64,000 nucleotides of DNA from Ruminiclostridium josui JCM 17888 (GTDB taxonomy: Bacteria; Bacillota; Clostridia; Acetivibrionales; DSM-1351). Position numbers and translations under genes: made by a program. The DNA lies in NCBI RefSeq assembly GCF_000526495.1, contig NZ_JAGE01000001.1, forward strand, positions 2,600,001 to 2,664,000, given 5' to 3'. The notes beneath the pieces are model-generated. The model was given only the letters and a program-made list of their open reading frames with translations. It was not told the DNA's origin and did no database searches. This document shows positions 37,301-45,945 of this stretch, one piece after another; positions within the stretch are counted from its first letter, which is position 1, and each line of letters opens with the position of its first letter.

Positions 37301-38089
37301 ATGATATTTTGGTTTTCGGGTACGGGAAACTCTCTTTATATTGCAAAAAGTATTGCAGAGCAAAATGACTTAAAATTAGTATCCATAGCTTCTGCTGAAA
37401 ATAGCGGGGCAGAATTCTTTGAATATGACCTTGAGGATGGTGAAATAATCGGATTTGCATTTCCTGTATATGCATGGGCACCTCCCAAAATGGTTCTTGA
37501 CTTTATACACAGACTTAAATTAAAAAACTATAACAACAACTATACCTTTTGTGTTGCTACCTGTGCAGGTAATGTGGGGAACACCGTAAAGGTTATGGAA
37601 AAGGCTCTCAATACAGCAAATATAAACCTTTCAGCCGGATTTTCTGTTATAATGCCAAACAACTATATAGTTATGGGCGATGTAGATTCAAAAGATAGGG
37701 AAGAAAAAAAGCTTGCTGAAGCAGAAAACATTACTAAAAAAATATCCGAACTTGTTTTTGCAAAAAAGCCAGGTATGTACAATGTAATAAAGGGTCCACT
37801 GCCCGGGCTGTTTACAGGCCTAGTAACTCCTATGTTTAACAAATATGCCCTTAAAACCGATAGCTTTTATGCAAATGATAAGTGCAATGGATGCGGTATC
37901 TGTGAAAAGGTATGTACCTGTAAAAGTATTAAGGTAGACAAAAGGCCAAAGTGGGGGAAGGATTGTACCCAGTGCCTGGCATGTATACATTTTTGCCCTA
38001 CAAAGGCAATACAATTTGGTAAAGGTACTGAGAAAAAAGGAAGGTATACCAATCCCAACATAGATGTCAGTGAAATGTCAAAGATGTAA
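37301..38089 (+). CDS. EFR1-type flavodoxin-ferredoxin fusion protein
   Basis: A 262-residue protein with an N-terminal flavodoxin-like domain (MIFWFSGTGNSLYIAKSI, the phosphate loop SGTGNS binding FMN) and a C-terminal bacterial ferredoxin domain carrying CNGCGICEKVC and CTQCLACIHFC for two [4Fe-4S] clusters. The middle FAFPVYAWAPPKMVLDFI is typical of the EFR1 family. It probably moves electrons between ferredoxin-type donors and a flavin partner in the cytosol. GAAAGGGTG lies before the ATG. It is monocistronic, with a terminator after it. Confidence 0.9.
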   Translation: MIFWFSGTGNSLYIAKSIAEQNDLKLVSIASAENSGAEFFEYDLEDGEIIGFAFPVYAWAPPKMVLDFIHRLKLKNYNNNYTFCVATCAGNVGNTVKVMEKALNTANINLSAGFSVIMPNNYIVMGDVDSKDREEKKLAEAENITKKISELVFAKKPGMYNVIKGPLPGLFTGLVTPMFNKYALKTDSFYANDKCNGCGICEKVCTCKSIKVDKRPKWGKDCTQCLACIHFCPTKAIQFGKGTEKKGRYTNPNIDVSEMSKM

Positions 38090-38102
38090 ATGAAGTTCAT
38101 AG

Positions 38103-38141
38103 CTCCCAGGGGTTAACCAATTAACCTTTGGGAGTTTTTTT
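38103..38141 (+). terminator. Terminator after the EFR1 gene
   Basis: CTCCCAGGGGTTAA (38103-38116) pairs with TTAACCTTTGGGAG (38121-38134), four-base loop, followed by seven T. Confidence 0.88.
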
Positions 38142-38184
38142 GTGTATTAAATCATTTTAATTTAAATTACTTAATAATGATAAA

Positions 38185-38214
38185 TTGACAATAATGTATG
38201 ACGTACAGTATAAT
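38185..38214 (+). promoter_or_regulatory. Promoter and candidate PadR operator
   Basis: TTGACA (38185-38190), 18-bp spacer, TATAAT (38209-38214). Between them TGTATGACGTACA (38195-38207) is an imperfect palindrome with TGTA/TACA arms, of the kind PadR proteins bind, so autoregulation is likely. Confidence 0.55.
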
Positions 38215-38232
38215 CTTAATTGAGGTGATAAA

Positions 38233-38589
38233 ATGGAATCTACAGATGACATACTAAGTTCACTGATTGTAGAGCTAAAGAGAGGAACTTTGATATTGTC
38301 GGTACTTAGCCAACTATTTAGTCCTGAATATGGGTATTCACTTGTACAAAAGCTGGAGGAAAAGAATAATCCTATTGATGCAGGAACCCTTTACCCGCTA
38401 TTGCGCAGGCTGGAGAAACAGCACCTTTTGGTGAGCAATTGGGATACAAGCGAAGCAAGACCAAGAAAATTCTATGTAATTAGTGAAGAGGGAAAAAGAG
38501 TATTTCAGTGTCTAAAAGAGGAGTGGAGAACACTGTCAGATAAACTGGAGAATTTATTGGAGGAGGAAAGGAATCATGGAGATAATTGA
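38233..38589 (+). CDS. PadR-family transcriptional regulator
   Basis: A 118-residue PadR winged-helix protein. ILSVLSQLFSPEYGYSLVQKL and the characteristic IDAGTLYPLLRRLEKQHLL cover the recognition helix, and ARPRKFYVISEEGKRVF the wing. GAGGTG precedes the ATG. It overlaps the next gene by 14 bases. PadR genes are commonly paired with HAAS-domain membrane proteins; the pair probably forms a small autoregulated stress or envelope-sensing unit. Confidence 0.92.
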   Translation: MESTDDILSSLIVELKRGTLILSVLSQLFSPEYGYSLVQKLEEKNNPIDAGTLYPLLRRLEKQHLLVSNWDTSEARPRKFYVISEEGKRVFQCLKEEWRTLSDKLENLLEEERNHGDN

Positions 38590-39547
38590 CCGCTATATAT
38601 ACGCAGTTACACAGAGTCTTCCTGAAAATATCCGTGAGGATGTAAGTGAGGAGCTTCGCTCTAATATTCAGGATATGCTGCCAGAGGATGCATCAGAAGA
38701 GCATATAAAGAAAGTCCTTGAGGAATTGGGTAATCCCGCAAAACTTGCAGTTGAATACAACCCCGAAAAAAGATACCTGATAGGTCCCGGACTTTATAAC
38801 AGGTATATAACTCTGCTAAAGCTTATAACCGGAATTGCTGCACTGGCTATGGGAGGTGTAGCACTATTGACTTGGTTATTGGAGCCTGGTAATGGAGAAA
38901 GCCTGACTAACCTTATAAAAGACGTTATATCCGCTGTTTTGGATGGGGCAATGCAGGGAGCCTTCTGGGTTACTCTGATATTTATAATTCTGGAAAGAAG
39001 CGGGGTACAAGAGGGACATAGCCCATTTGCAAAGAAAAAATGGACTGTGGAAGAATTGCCGGATATAAAAGATTATGGCAAAAAGAAAATATCAAGAGCA
39101 TCTACAATTGTAGAAATACTTTTTACAATTATAGTTACAGTAGTATTAGTCTTTAGACCGAGCATTATCGGTGTTTCGCTGAATGGAAGTCCCTTTGTCC
39201 CCATGCTCAATGCTGACCGATTGAATACATATATAATAGGGATAGTATTGTTGGGACTTATATGTCTTGGTATTCTTGTATGGAAGACTATATATCCATA
39301 TTGGAGCATACCTTTGGCTGCCGCAAATGCAGGTTGCAACATTGCCATATGTATTCTCATGTTGTTTATGGTAAGGGATAGGCAAATGGTTAATAGTGAA
39401 TTTCTAACGATATTAGAAGGACTTACAAACATGACTCTGTCACAAGTAACATTACTTTGGCAAAAATTTTTGTGGTTATTTGCCGCTGGTTTTATTGTAA
39501 TAGCAATTTGTGACAGTATGGCTGGAGTCTTCAAGTGTAAAAGATAA
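38576..39547 (+). CDS. HAAS-domain membrane protein paired with PadR
   Basis: A 323-residue protein. Residues 1-70 form the HAAS (DUF1700-like) helical domain: IDRYIYAVTQSLPENIREDV and HIKKVLEELGNPAKLAVEYN. About six transmembrane helices follow (near 82-103, 118-140, 180-198, 220-240, 250-275 and 300-317). Its start lies within padR, implying coupled translation. The last 72 bases overlap the end of the convergent thiE-like gene, so the two mRNAs share antisense complementarity. Confidence 0.85.
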   Translation: MEIIDRYIYAVTQSLPENIREDVSEELRSNIQDMLPEDASEEHIKKVLEELGNPAKLAVEYNPEKRYLIGPGLYNRYITLLKLITGIAALAMGGVALLTWLLEPGNGESLTNLIKDVISAVLDGAMQGAFWVTLIFIILERSGVQEGHSPFAKKKWTVEELPDIKDYGKKKISRASTIVEILFTIIVTVVLVFRPSIIGVSLNGSPFVPMLNADRLNTYIIGIVLLGLICLGILVWKTIYPYWSIPLAAANAGCNIAICILMLFMVRDRQMVNSEFLTILEGLTNMTLSQVTLLWQKFLWLFAAGFIVIAICDSMAGVFKCKR

Positions 39548-40123
39548 TATTCGTGACGTAAGAAGGGAGGGGGATGGGCAGGTCATTGCTTGACTCATTA
39601 TACAAACACCTTTTGCGCCTGCCATAATTACCTCTTTTACTCTGTCCTGTGTAATACCACCAATACCAAAAACGGGAATGGAGACAGAATTGCAAACCTC
39701 ACTTAGAAAATCCAATCCCCTTGGAGAAACTCCTTTTTTGCAGTCTGTCTCATAAATATGCCCTCCTATCAAAGCGGAAGCACCTGAATTGCATGCCTCC
39801 TGTGCCTCTTTAACTGAATGTACCGAAACCCACACTTGTGAAAAGGACTTAAGCACACTTCTGTATTTTATAAAATCCCCCATGGACACCTGTACCGAGG
39901 AGATTCTCAAGTTTTTTGCCACTGTAATATATTTGCTTATAATAAGCTGAACTCCGGCGGAGTCACATATATCTTTAACTTTTTCCGCCAGAGCTTGATA
40001 AGCTTCGGTACTTAAATCCTTTTCCCTCAATATTATGGCATGGGGCTTGCCGGAGGCCAAACATGCTACTCTCTTGAGAAAATCATCTTTGCACAAATTA
40101 CGATTTGTTACATAAATAAGCAT
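39476..40123 (-). CDS. thiE: Thiamine phosphate synthase/TenI-type protein
   Basis: A 215-residue TIM-barrel protein of the ThiE/TenI family. IILREKDLSTEAYQAL is the start of the family pattern, with SVHSVKEAQEACNSGASALIGGHIYET and VFGIGGITQDRVKEVI (phosphate loop). Thiamine phosphate synthase joins the thiazole and pyrimidine halves; TenI is a thiazole tautomerase of the same fold. The usual DxxD-type pyrophosphate and HxGQ/D regions are weak here (the expected HLGQ is replaced by VQVSMGD), so a TenI role is possible. It is the last gene of the thiSFGHE operon. Its 3' end overlaps the convergent HAAS gene by 72 bases; the final 20 residues are probably extra. Confidence 0.75.
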   Translation of the reverse strand: MLIYVTNRNLCKDDFLKRVACLASGKPHAIILREKDLSTEAYQALAEKVKDICDSAGVQLIISKYITVAKNLRISSVQVSMGDFIKYRSVLKSFSQVWVSVHSVKEAQEACNSGASALIGGHIYETDCKKGVSPRGLDFLSEVCNSVSIPVFGIGGITQDRVKEVIMAGAKGVCIMSQAMTCPSPSLLTSRILSFTLEDSSHTVTNCYYNKTSGK

Positions 40124-40138
40124 TTAGTTTTTCTCCTT

Positions 40139-41287
40139 TTATATTCTGATGTAATCTGAATAAACAGGTTGCAATCCTCTTGATATAATCATTTCATGAA
40201 TTTCATCTACACTTCTACTATCGTTTATTTCAAATTGTTCATCGCCTTTTTCGTCATTTTTGTGGCCTCCCACGCCTACACTTACCCCTGCCGAAATCTT
40301 GGTGGCTACCAGGCCCACTACATTGTCACGAAAACCTGCCCTTTCTCTGGTAGAAATAGTAATTCCTGCAAAAGGCATGAAAAGCCTATAGGCAAGCATA
40401 ACCTGCAAAAGCTGTGTTTCATGTACGTCATTAGGATAGTTCTTTTCATTATTTATAAATGGTCTTAGCCGTGGAACAGAAAATGAAATCTCTGCATGAG
40501 GGTATTTTTGCTGAATAAAGTACGCATGAAGACCTGTTGCAAATGCATCTTTACGGAAATCATCCAGTCCGAGTAAAGCACCAAAAGCAACGCCTCTCAT
40601 ACCTCCAAGTAATGCACGTTCCTGAGCGTTGAACCTGTATGGAAAAATTCTCTTTGAGCCGCTTGGATGAACCTCTTGGTACTTGTCGGTATTGTATGTT
40701 TCCTGATAGACACATACAAAATCCGCTCCGCATTCATGTAAATATGCATATTCATCTGAATTGAGAGGATATATTTCAAGTCCTACAGTAGAAAAATATT
40801 GAGAAGCAAGCTTTACGGCATCCCCAATATATTGGACTCCTGAAGCATTACGAGCTTCTCCTGTTAAAATCAATATTTCTCTAAGCCCTGTTGACGCAAT
40901 TTCTTTTAGTTCTTCCTCCAACTCCTGATGATTAAGCTTTCCTCGGCGAATTTTATTATGACAGTTAAAGCCACAGTAAACACAATGATTTTCACAGTAG
41001 TTGGCTATGTACAGAGGTGTGAACAAGCTAACGGAATTACCAAAATGCTTTCTTGTCTCCATTACTGCTTTACGTGCCATATCTTCGAGAAATGGTGCAG
41101 CAGCAGGAGAAAGCACAGCTCCATAATCATCTATGGATAGCCGGGATTTCATCAAAGCATTTTCAACGTCTCTGGCGGAGTAACGTCGATAATTGTATTC
41201 ACTTGTAAGCTTGAGAACCTGATTCATTATATTGGAATCAATGACTTCCATGCCTTTTTGATATTCCATGTGATTTGTATTTTCCAT
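40139..41287 (-). CDS. thiH: 2-Iminoacetate synthase
   Basis: A 382-residue radical SAM enzyme that cleaves tyrosine to dehydroglycine and p-cresol for thiazole formation. The cluster motif is in NYCENHCVYCGFNC (CxxxCxxC, near residues 92-105), followed by ILILTGEARNASG and ISFSVPRLRPF, all typical of ThiH. The C-terminal SVGVGGH, then GDEQFEINDSRSVDEI, is characteristic. It is an anaerobic alternative to the glycine oxidase ThiO and fits an obligate anaerobe. It follows thiG by three bases. Confidence 0.95.
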   Translation of the reverse strand: MENTNHMEYQKGMEVIDSNIMNQVLKLTSEYNYRRYSARDVENALMKSRLSIDDYGAVLSPAAAPFLEDMARKAVMETRKHFGNSVSLFTPLYIANYCENHCVYCGFNCHNKIRRGKLNHQELEEELKEIASTGLREILILTGEARNASGVQYIGDAVKLASQYFSTVGLEIYPLNSDEYAYLHECGADFVCVYQETYNTDKYQEVHPSGSKRIFPYRFNAQERALLGGMRGVAFGALLGLDDFRKDAFATGLHAYFIQQKYPHAEISFSVPRLRPFINNEKNYPNDVHETQLLQVMLAYRLFMPFAGITISTRERAGFRDNVVGLVATKISAGVSVGVGGHKNDEKGDEQFEINDSRSVDEIHEMIISRGLQPVYSDYIRI

Positions 41288-41289
41288 AA

Positions 41290-42057
41290 CTAATCCTCCA
41301 AAAAACCCGTTAAAGGACTGGATGCTTCCGCTTTGTAGTTTAATACTCTTCCAAGACCTGAAAGGTAAGCTGCACGTCCTGCTTCTATTGCAAGGCGAAA
41401 GGCTTTTGCCATTAAGGCCACATCACCTGCTGTTGCAACCGCAGTATTGCACATAATTGCAGCCACGCCCATTTCCATTGCTTCACATGCCTGAGATGGA
41501 CGGCCTATTCCCGCATCAACAATAATGGGCAAATTAATCTCGTCTACTAGTATTTGAATAAAATCCTTTGTGCTCAGGCCCTTGTTGCTTCCTATAGGAG
41601 CGGCAAGAGGCATAATGGCTGCGGCCCCGGCTTCTGCCATAGCTCTGGCGGCAATAAGGTCAGGGTACATGTATGGCATTACAATAAAGCCTTCATTTGC
41701 CAGAATCTCAGTTGCCTTAATGGTTTCATAATTGTCCGGCATAAGGTACTTTGAGTCGTTGACTACTTCAACTTTTACAAAATCACCACACCCGAGTTCT
41801 CTTGCAAGACGCGCTATTCTTACAGCTTCATTTGCATTTCTGGCTCCTGAGGTGTTGGGAAGCAAAGTTATGCCTTCTGGCATATAGTCTAGAATATTTT
41901 CTTCGCCACCAACGTTTGCACGACGTAGAGCGAGAGTTGCCATTTCTACACCACCATTTTCAATAACTGACTTGGTCATATCTAAAGAGAATTTTCCTGA
42001 ACCAAGTATAAATCTTGATTCAAATTCATGTCCCCCTATAACTAACTTATCATTCAT
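41290..42057 (-). CDS. thiG: Thiazole synthase
   Basis: A 255-residue TIM-barrel enzyme condensing deoxyxylulose 5-phosphate, dehydroglycine and ThiS-thiocarboxylate into the thiazole phosphate. [12 protein letters not shown] at the N-terminus, [16 protein letters not shown] with the Schiff-base Lys, and [18 protein letters not shown] with the phosphate loop are diagnostic. Length is normal. It lies between thiF and thiH in the operon. Confidence 0.96.
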   Translation of the reverse strand: MNDKLVIGGHEFESRFILGSGKFSLDMTKSVIENGGVEMATLALRRANVGGEENILDYMPEGITLLPNTSGARNANEAVRIARLARELGCGDFVKVEVVNDSKYLMPDNYETIKATEILANEGFIVMPYMYPDLIAARAMAEAGAAAIMPLAAPIGSNKGLSTKDFIQILVDEINLPIIVDAGIGRPSQACEAMEMGVAAIMCNTAVATAGDVALMAKAFRLAIEAGRAAYLSGLGRVLNYKAEASSPLTGFLED

Positions 42058-42087
42058 AAAAAATACTTACCTCCATATGTGAATTGT

Positions 42088-42891
42088 TTATACATCTTCA
42101 ATTCCAAGGAGCAGCCTCAGAATCATGTTGGCCTGATGTCCGGCACAAATCTGTACACGTGGTGCCATCAGACCTTGACCAATACCTGCTCCGTTTTCAA
42201 AGTCCCCGCATAGGTAAAAATTCTTCATTCGCCGAACGGTTTTAATAATATTTGAGCTTTCATATCCTGCCATTCCTGAGGCAGCCACAATCTTAATGCC
42301 CGGAAGCCTTTCCAGAACAGTATTGACCAGCATGGACTTAGCTTCCGGTTTGTCAAAAGCTTCACAAACAATATCATAGCCTTTGAATAGCTCACATACA
42401 TTATCTTCTGTTACGCGTACCGTCCTTGTTTCAATGGTTATGAATGGGTTGATTTGTTGGAGCTGCATTTTAAGAGCAGCAGTCTTTTCCATACCCAAAT
42501 GGTTTATGTAATAGCTTTGTCTGTTGAGATTGCTTGGCTCCACCACATCGAAATCCACCAGAAGCAGGTTACCAACGCCGATTCTTGCAAGCATGATAGC
42601 TATGTTTGAGCCCAGTCCCCCAAGTCCTGCAATGGCAACCCGACCTTCCTTCAACTTATTATGAACATTTGGAGTATGCCTTGACATCATCATGCTTTCC
42701 AGCTCATCTTTTTCAGGCATACAGCCCTTGGGAATGACAGAGAGGGTGTCGTTCTCAGAAAGCTCACAATCCTTGTCTATCTGGAACCCGTTTAAAATAA
42801 CTATGTCAGTTTCCTTGCCAAACTCACGGCGTACCTCAAAAGCTGTTCTGAATTTAATATCCTTTTTTTTCCCATTCAGAGTAATAATCAT
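42088..42891 (-). CDS. thiF: ThiS adenylyltransferase with an N-terminal ThiS-like domain
   Basis: A 267-residue ThiF, family 2 (clostridial type). Residues 1-60 (ITLNGKKKDIKFRTAFEV, then VILNGFQIDKDCELSE) resemble a ThiS-like beta-grasp domain without a terminal GG. The adenylating domain follows: VAIAGLGGLGSNIAIMLAR near residues 85-103 binds ATP, and VDFDVVEPSNLNRQSYY is the substrate region. It adenylates the C-terminus of ThiS. The zinc CxxC pairs of E. coli ThiF are absent, as expected in this subfamily. It is two bases from thiS upstream. Confidence 0.93.
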   Translation of the reverse strand: MIITLNGKKKDIKFRTAFEVRREFGKETDIVILNGFQIDKDCELSENDTLSVIPKGCMPEKDELESMMMSRHTPNVHNKLKEGRVAIAGLGGLGSNIAIMLARIGVGNLLLVDFDVVEPSNLNRQSYYINHLGMEKTAALKMQLQQINPFITIETRTVRVTEDNVCELFKGYDIVCEAFDKPEAKSMLVNTVLERLPGIKIVAASGMAGYESSNIIKTVRRMKNFYLCGDFENGAGIGQGLMAPRVQICAGHQANMILRLLLGIEDV

Positions 42892-42893
42892 TA

Positions 42894-43088
42894 TTAGCCT
42901 CCCCCTACAAACCTGACAATTTCAAGCGTATCTCCATTATCAAGCATTACTTGGGAGTAGGTTGCTTTAGGAACAATTTCGCCGTTTAGTTCTACTGCAA
43001 TCCTTGAAATATCATGGTTTTGAGAAAGCAAAAAGTCCTGCAGGCTTTGTTTAACTGTTAATTCTGTATACTTGCCGTTTACCTTCAT
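42894..43088 (-). CDS. thiS: Sulfur carrier protein ThiS
   Basis: A 64-residue beta-grasp protein, starting MKVNGKYTELTVKQSLQDFL and ending RFVGGG, the C-terminal glycines being adenylated and thiocarboxylated to carry sulfur. The internal VELNGEIVPKATYSQVML is typical. Ribosome site AAAGGAAG precedes the ATG. It is the first gene of the operon, behind a short leader with a terminator-like hairpin. Confidence 0.95.
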   Translation of the reverse strand: MKVNGKYTELTVKQSLQDFLLSQNHDISRIAVELNGEIVPKATYSQVMLDNGDTLEIVRFVGGG

Positions 43089-43115
43089 TTTATTACTTCC
43101 TTTCTAAAAAATTCC

Positions 43116-43170
43116 GAAAAAAAAGCACAAAATGAAATTTACACCCGCGGTGGTGTACCCCATTTTGTGC
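43116..43170 (-). terminator. Terminator-like leader hairpin of the thi operon
   Basis: In the minus-strand RNA, GCACAAAATG (43170-43161) pairs with CATTTTGTGC (43134-43125), enclosing an inner TACACC/GGTGTA stem (43157-43152 and 43145-43140) and followed by eight T. It lies about 15 nt after the predicted transcription start and 28 bases before thiS. It looks like an attenuator, yet there is no room for a TPP aptamer before it. Confidence 0.75.
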
Positions 43171-43190
43171 TTCTTTATTCAGTTATATAT

Positions 43191-43219
43191 ATTATATTAT
43201 ATACATATTAATTAGTCAA
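43191..43219 (-). promoter_or_regulatory. Promoter of the thiSFGHE operon
   Basis: On the minus strand TTGACT (43219-43214), 17-bp spacer, TATAAT (43196-43191). Transcription would start near 43183, only a dozen bases before the leader hairpin. Confidence 0.7.
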
Positions 43220-43356
43220 TTAAGTTTGTAGGATTACAATACATGTGTGACAATTAGCAAAAAATAATGGAGAAAATGTATCCATAGCGTATGTTTAAGT
43301 TACCACTTGTAAGACATCTCTTAGGCGTACAGGAAAACGTTTATAGCAAAAGTATA

Positions 43357-44181
43357 TCATTCTGCATTAATCGCTTTTCCTACCTCAAGATCTATTATTG
43401 AATCATTAATATTAAGCAAACCAAAATTAACTCCATATGGAAAATATGAATATATAACACCTTCCTTAGAATACTCTATTCTTGGACGGATAAAAAAGAA
43501 TAAATTATCATTGCATATATTACTTTTTACATATAAATCTATTTCTTTATAAAAAGATTTATATGCATTCACTGTTGTTGGAATAAAATCATACTTTATG
43601 CCATCAAGGTTAATTATCAGTTTTTCTAGCCTTATAGCTTTATCAGAAATATTATTAAGCGATAAAAAGTATTTATCCAATTTACCTGTCATTACTCTGT
43701 ACCCATTACCAATATTTATATCAGTATCTTTAAATAACCCATTTGAGACATCAAATATCCAGTTTCCGACAGGGTATCTTTTCACTTCTCCATTCTTAAA
43801 AATAATGTTTAATTTCTTTAATGTATCTTTTTCTGCTTTAGTGAACTTAGTTGTAATTGATAATGTAATAATTTTATATTTTTTAGCAACGCTACCATTT
43901 TTAAACTCATATTTTTCTATTTGTGCATTATTTATGTCGCTAAACTCAACACGCTCTATATTATTAGATGTAATAATGTTTTCTTTATTTTTATCAATAA
44001 AAAATACAAAATCTAAAGTATAGTAAGTATTTATTTGACTAGCGACATAAGAATTAAACTGTATAAAATATGGTTTTCCTAGTTCTTTCTTAGAAGAATA
44101 ATTTAACGATAAAACTATAATTACTAAGACTGTAATTACCATAATAATAGACATTATGTGTGATTTTTTTTCCGAAAACAT
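43357..44181 (-). CDS. Membrane-anchored protein of unknown function
   Basis: A 274-residue protein with one N-terminal transmembrane helix (MSIIMVITVLVIIVLSL, residues 9-26) and a long extracytoplasmic part rich in Ile, Asn, Lys and aromatic residues, probably beta-structured. I recognise no family. Ribosome site AAGGAGAAGG precedes the ATG. It follows a secreted-protein gene in the same direction (44231-44805, frameshifted) with about 50 bases between them, so they probably form an operon. The unusually high AT content and Ile/Asn/Lys use relative to neighbours hint at horizontal gain. Confidence 0.6.
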   Translation of the reverse strand: MFSEKKSHIMSIIMVITVLVIIVLSLNYSSKKELGKPYFIQFNSYVASQINTYYTLDFVFFIDKNKENIITSNNIERVEFSDINNAQIEKYEFKNGSVAKKYKIITLSITTKFTKAEKDTLKKLNIIFKNGEVKRYPVGNWIFDVSNGLFKDTDINIGNGYRVMTGKLDKYFLSLNNISDKAIRLEKLIINLDGIKYDFIPTTVNAYKSFYKEIDLYVKSNICNDNLFFFIRPRIEYSKEGVIYSYFPYGVNFGLLNINDSIIDLEVGKAINAE

Positions 44182-44230
44182 CTTGTTTCCTTCTCCTTTG
44201 TTTTATATAAAATGTTTCTTACATCACAAC

Positions 44231-44805
44231 TTACTGATAAACGACCTCTAAATATTGATCAATAGGATCAGAGAACGATCCAGTCTCATCCCATTCATAA
44301 TCGATAATTTTAAGAACAGGTAATGGTCCTAATAGGTAATGGTATTTTGTTATATGTACGCTGACGTTACCGTTTTTATATTTACCATATAGAGCTAATT
44401 TACTATATCTTGATGGATCAGCAGGTATGGATGTTGCTACACTATATGACTGTGAATAACTACAATTTATCCAAGTTCCGTTGTCACCTTACTTTTAGCA
44501 GTATATGAGAGACTACCAGACCATCCTAAGGTTGTGGTTTCAGTTTCACCATATGTATAATTATTTGATTTTGCCCAATAAGTTAGATACTTTACAAGTC
44601 TTTTAGTGCTTCCAGTAATTTTTGAGGAATTTATTGAAGCTTCATAATAGTAGACAGGATTCACTGCTTGTGGAGTCACTATTTGGGGACCAATAGGATT
44701 CGCTTGTTGATTTTCAATAGAATCGTCACTCGAACTGGCAGATACACCTATGCATAATGATAAAACTAATGCAATAGTAATTATGGTTATACATATTTTT
44801 TTCAT
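44231..44805 (-). pseudogene. Secreted protein gene with a frameshift
   Basis: The frame from the ATG at 44805 encodes a signal peptide (MKKICITIITIALVLSLCIG, cleavage near VSAS) and about 90 further residues up to a stop at 44467. Just before that stop the coding sequence moves to another frame: DNGTWINCSYSQSYSVATS and on through ALYGKYKNGNVSVHITKYH to KIIDYEWDETGSFSDPIDQY, ending at 44231. The junction is near 44475-44492. Together the parts would make a protein of about 190 residues. Either a one-base change has broken the gene or the read has an error. No family is recognised. It pairs with the membrane protein downstream. Confidence 0.7.
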
Positions 44806-45224
44806 GATTTTTAACCTCCATTATTTTATACTAATAAAAACTGATTACCCAATCCATACGCAAAAATGGGGAAATCATCTTTTCATTAATCCACCTCAGA
44901 TTTTATCATTAAATACCATATTTGCAAATATTTACATACAATATTTTAGCTACCCTAAAATAAGGCTCGTGTAACAACGTTCAAAATCTCAAGGTTCAAC
45001 CATGAATTAACATTCTCTGGAAGGACATATTTTTGCAATTTACGTACGCTTATCCTGTTAAAAGGTTTTAACTTCACTACCTTTTATATATCCAATTTTA
45101 TAGTCGAAATGGTATAGAAAGTGTCATGAAAATAAGTCATATACAAACAAGTAAAACATAACAATAAAATTTGTAAACTAGATAATTACAGTATTGTTTC
45201 TAATTAAAAATTTAATTCTATATA
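44806..45224. other. Intergenic region before the tail-collar genes
   Basis: Divergent promoter region. A palindrome GTTAAAAGGTTTTAAC is at 45057-45072. Nothing else coding or structured was recognised. Confidence 0.4.
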
Positions 45225-45253
45225 TTGACATGTCATTAATTATGACTTATCAT
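45225..45253 (+). promoter_or_regulatory. Promoter of the tail-collar genes with an internal palindrome
   Basis: TTGACA (45225-45230), 17-bp spacer, TATCAT (45248-45253). The spacer contains GTCAT-TAATT-ATGAC (45232-45246), a possible repressor site placed to block the promoter. Confidence 0.55.
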
Positions 45254-45318
45254 TGTGTATAGAATAAACCAAAATTTAAATTTGATTTCAAAAAAAGGAA
45301 AAGGAGGAATTTTTGCTT

Positions 45319-45921
45319 ATGCCAGCTACGGAAAGAATGCCTGTAGGAAGTGTTATATCATTTGCAGGAGAAATTAAATCTGAAATGGTTAACAGATTGT
45401 ATAGAATGGGGTGGCTTATCTGTGACGGAAGTAAATTAAAAATTGCTGAATATCCGGATCTTTTTGAGGCTATCGGAAAAGCACACGGAGGCGATAATAC
45501 TTACTTTTATCTGCCTGATATGCAAAGCAAATTTATACGAGGAGTTAACGGAGATGCTGTTAATGAGTCAGGAAAGTTGATGGATCCTGATGCAGCTCAA
45601 AGGACATTTGCTAAAGCCGGAGGGAATATAGGCAATAATGTAGGTTCATATCAGGATTTTGCAACAGGACTTCCTAAAGTTAGTTTTACTACTAATGAAG
45701 AAGGTGAACACACACACTATTTGCCTCACTTGCCTGATGGTTCTCACAAAGCATATGCTGGAAGTATAGGCAGAGACGGTGGAAAAAAGGCTGGTAGCGA
45801 TACCATAACAGGCGAATCCGGTGCTCACTCACATACTATTGTTGCTGGAGGAGACCCTGAAACACGTCCAAGAAATATGAATCTGTATTTCTTAATTAAA
45901 TACAGTAAAGATAGCAAATAA
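45319..45921 (+). CDS. Tail-collar-domain protein (phage or MdpB-like)
   Basis: About 200 residues. The N-terminal PVGSVISFAGEI, then LICDGSKLKIAEYPDLFEAIGKAHGG, is the phage tail-collar fold (Pfam Tail_collar), also found in bacterial microcystin-dependent-like proteins. Later GEHTHYLPHLPD and the terminal GAHSHTIVAGGDPETRPRN carry paired histidines (HxH) that bind metal in collar proteins. Start is the ATG at 45319, though a TTG at 45313 nearer the AAGGAGG site is possible. It precedes a second gene with two copies of the same domain. No other phage structural genes are nearby, so these are either domesticated or for surface use. Confidence 0.85.
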   Translation: MPATERMPVGSVISFAGEIKSEMVNRLYRMGWLICDGSKLKIAEYPDLFEAIGKAHGGDNTYFYLPDMQSKFIRGVNGDAVNESGKLMDPDAAQRTFAKAGGNIGNNVGSYQDFATGLPKVSFTTNEEGEHTHYLPHLPDGSHKAYAGSIGRDGGKKAGSDTITGESGAHSHTIVAGGDPETRPRNMNLYFLIKYSKDSK

Positions 45922-45945
45922 TTCTAAAAAATAGGAGGAAGAAAT

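Noticed and set aside
43116-43220. TPP riboswitch expected before thiS
   Set aside because: Neither the CTGAGA nor the ACCTGATCTGG element is found and the transcript start leaves no room.
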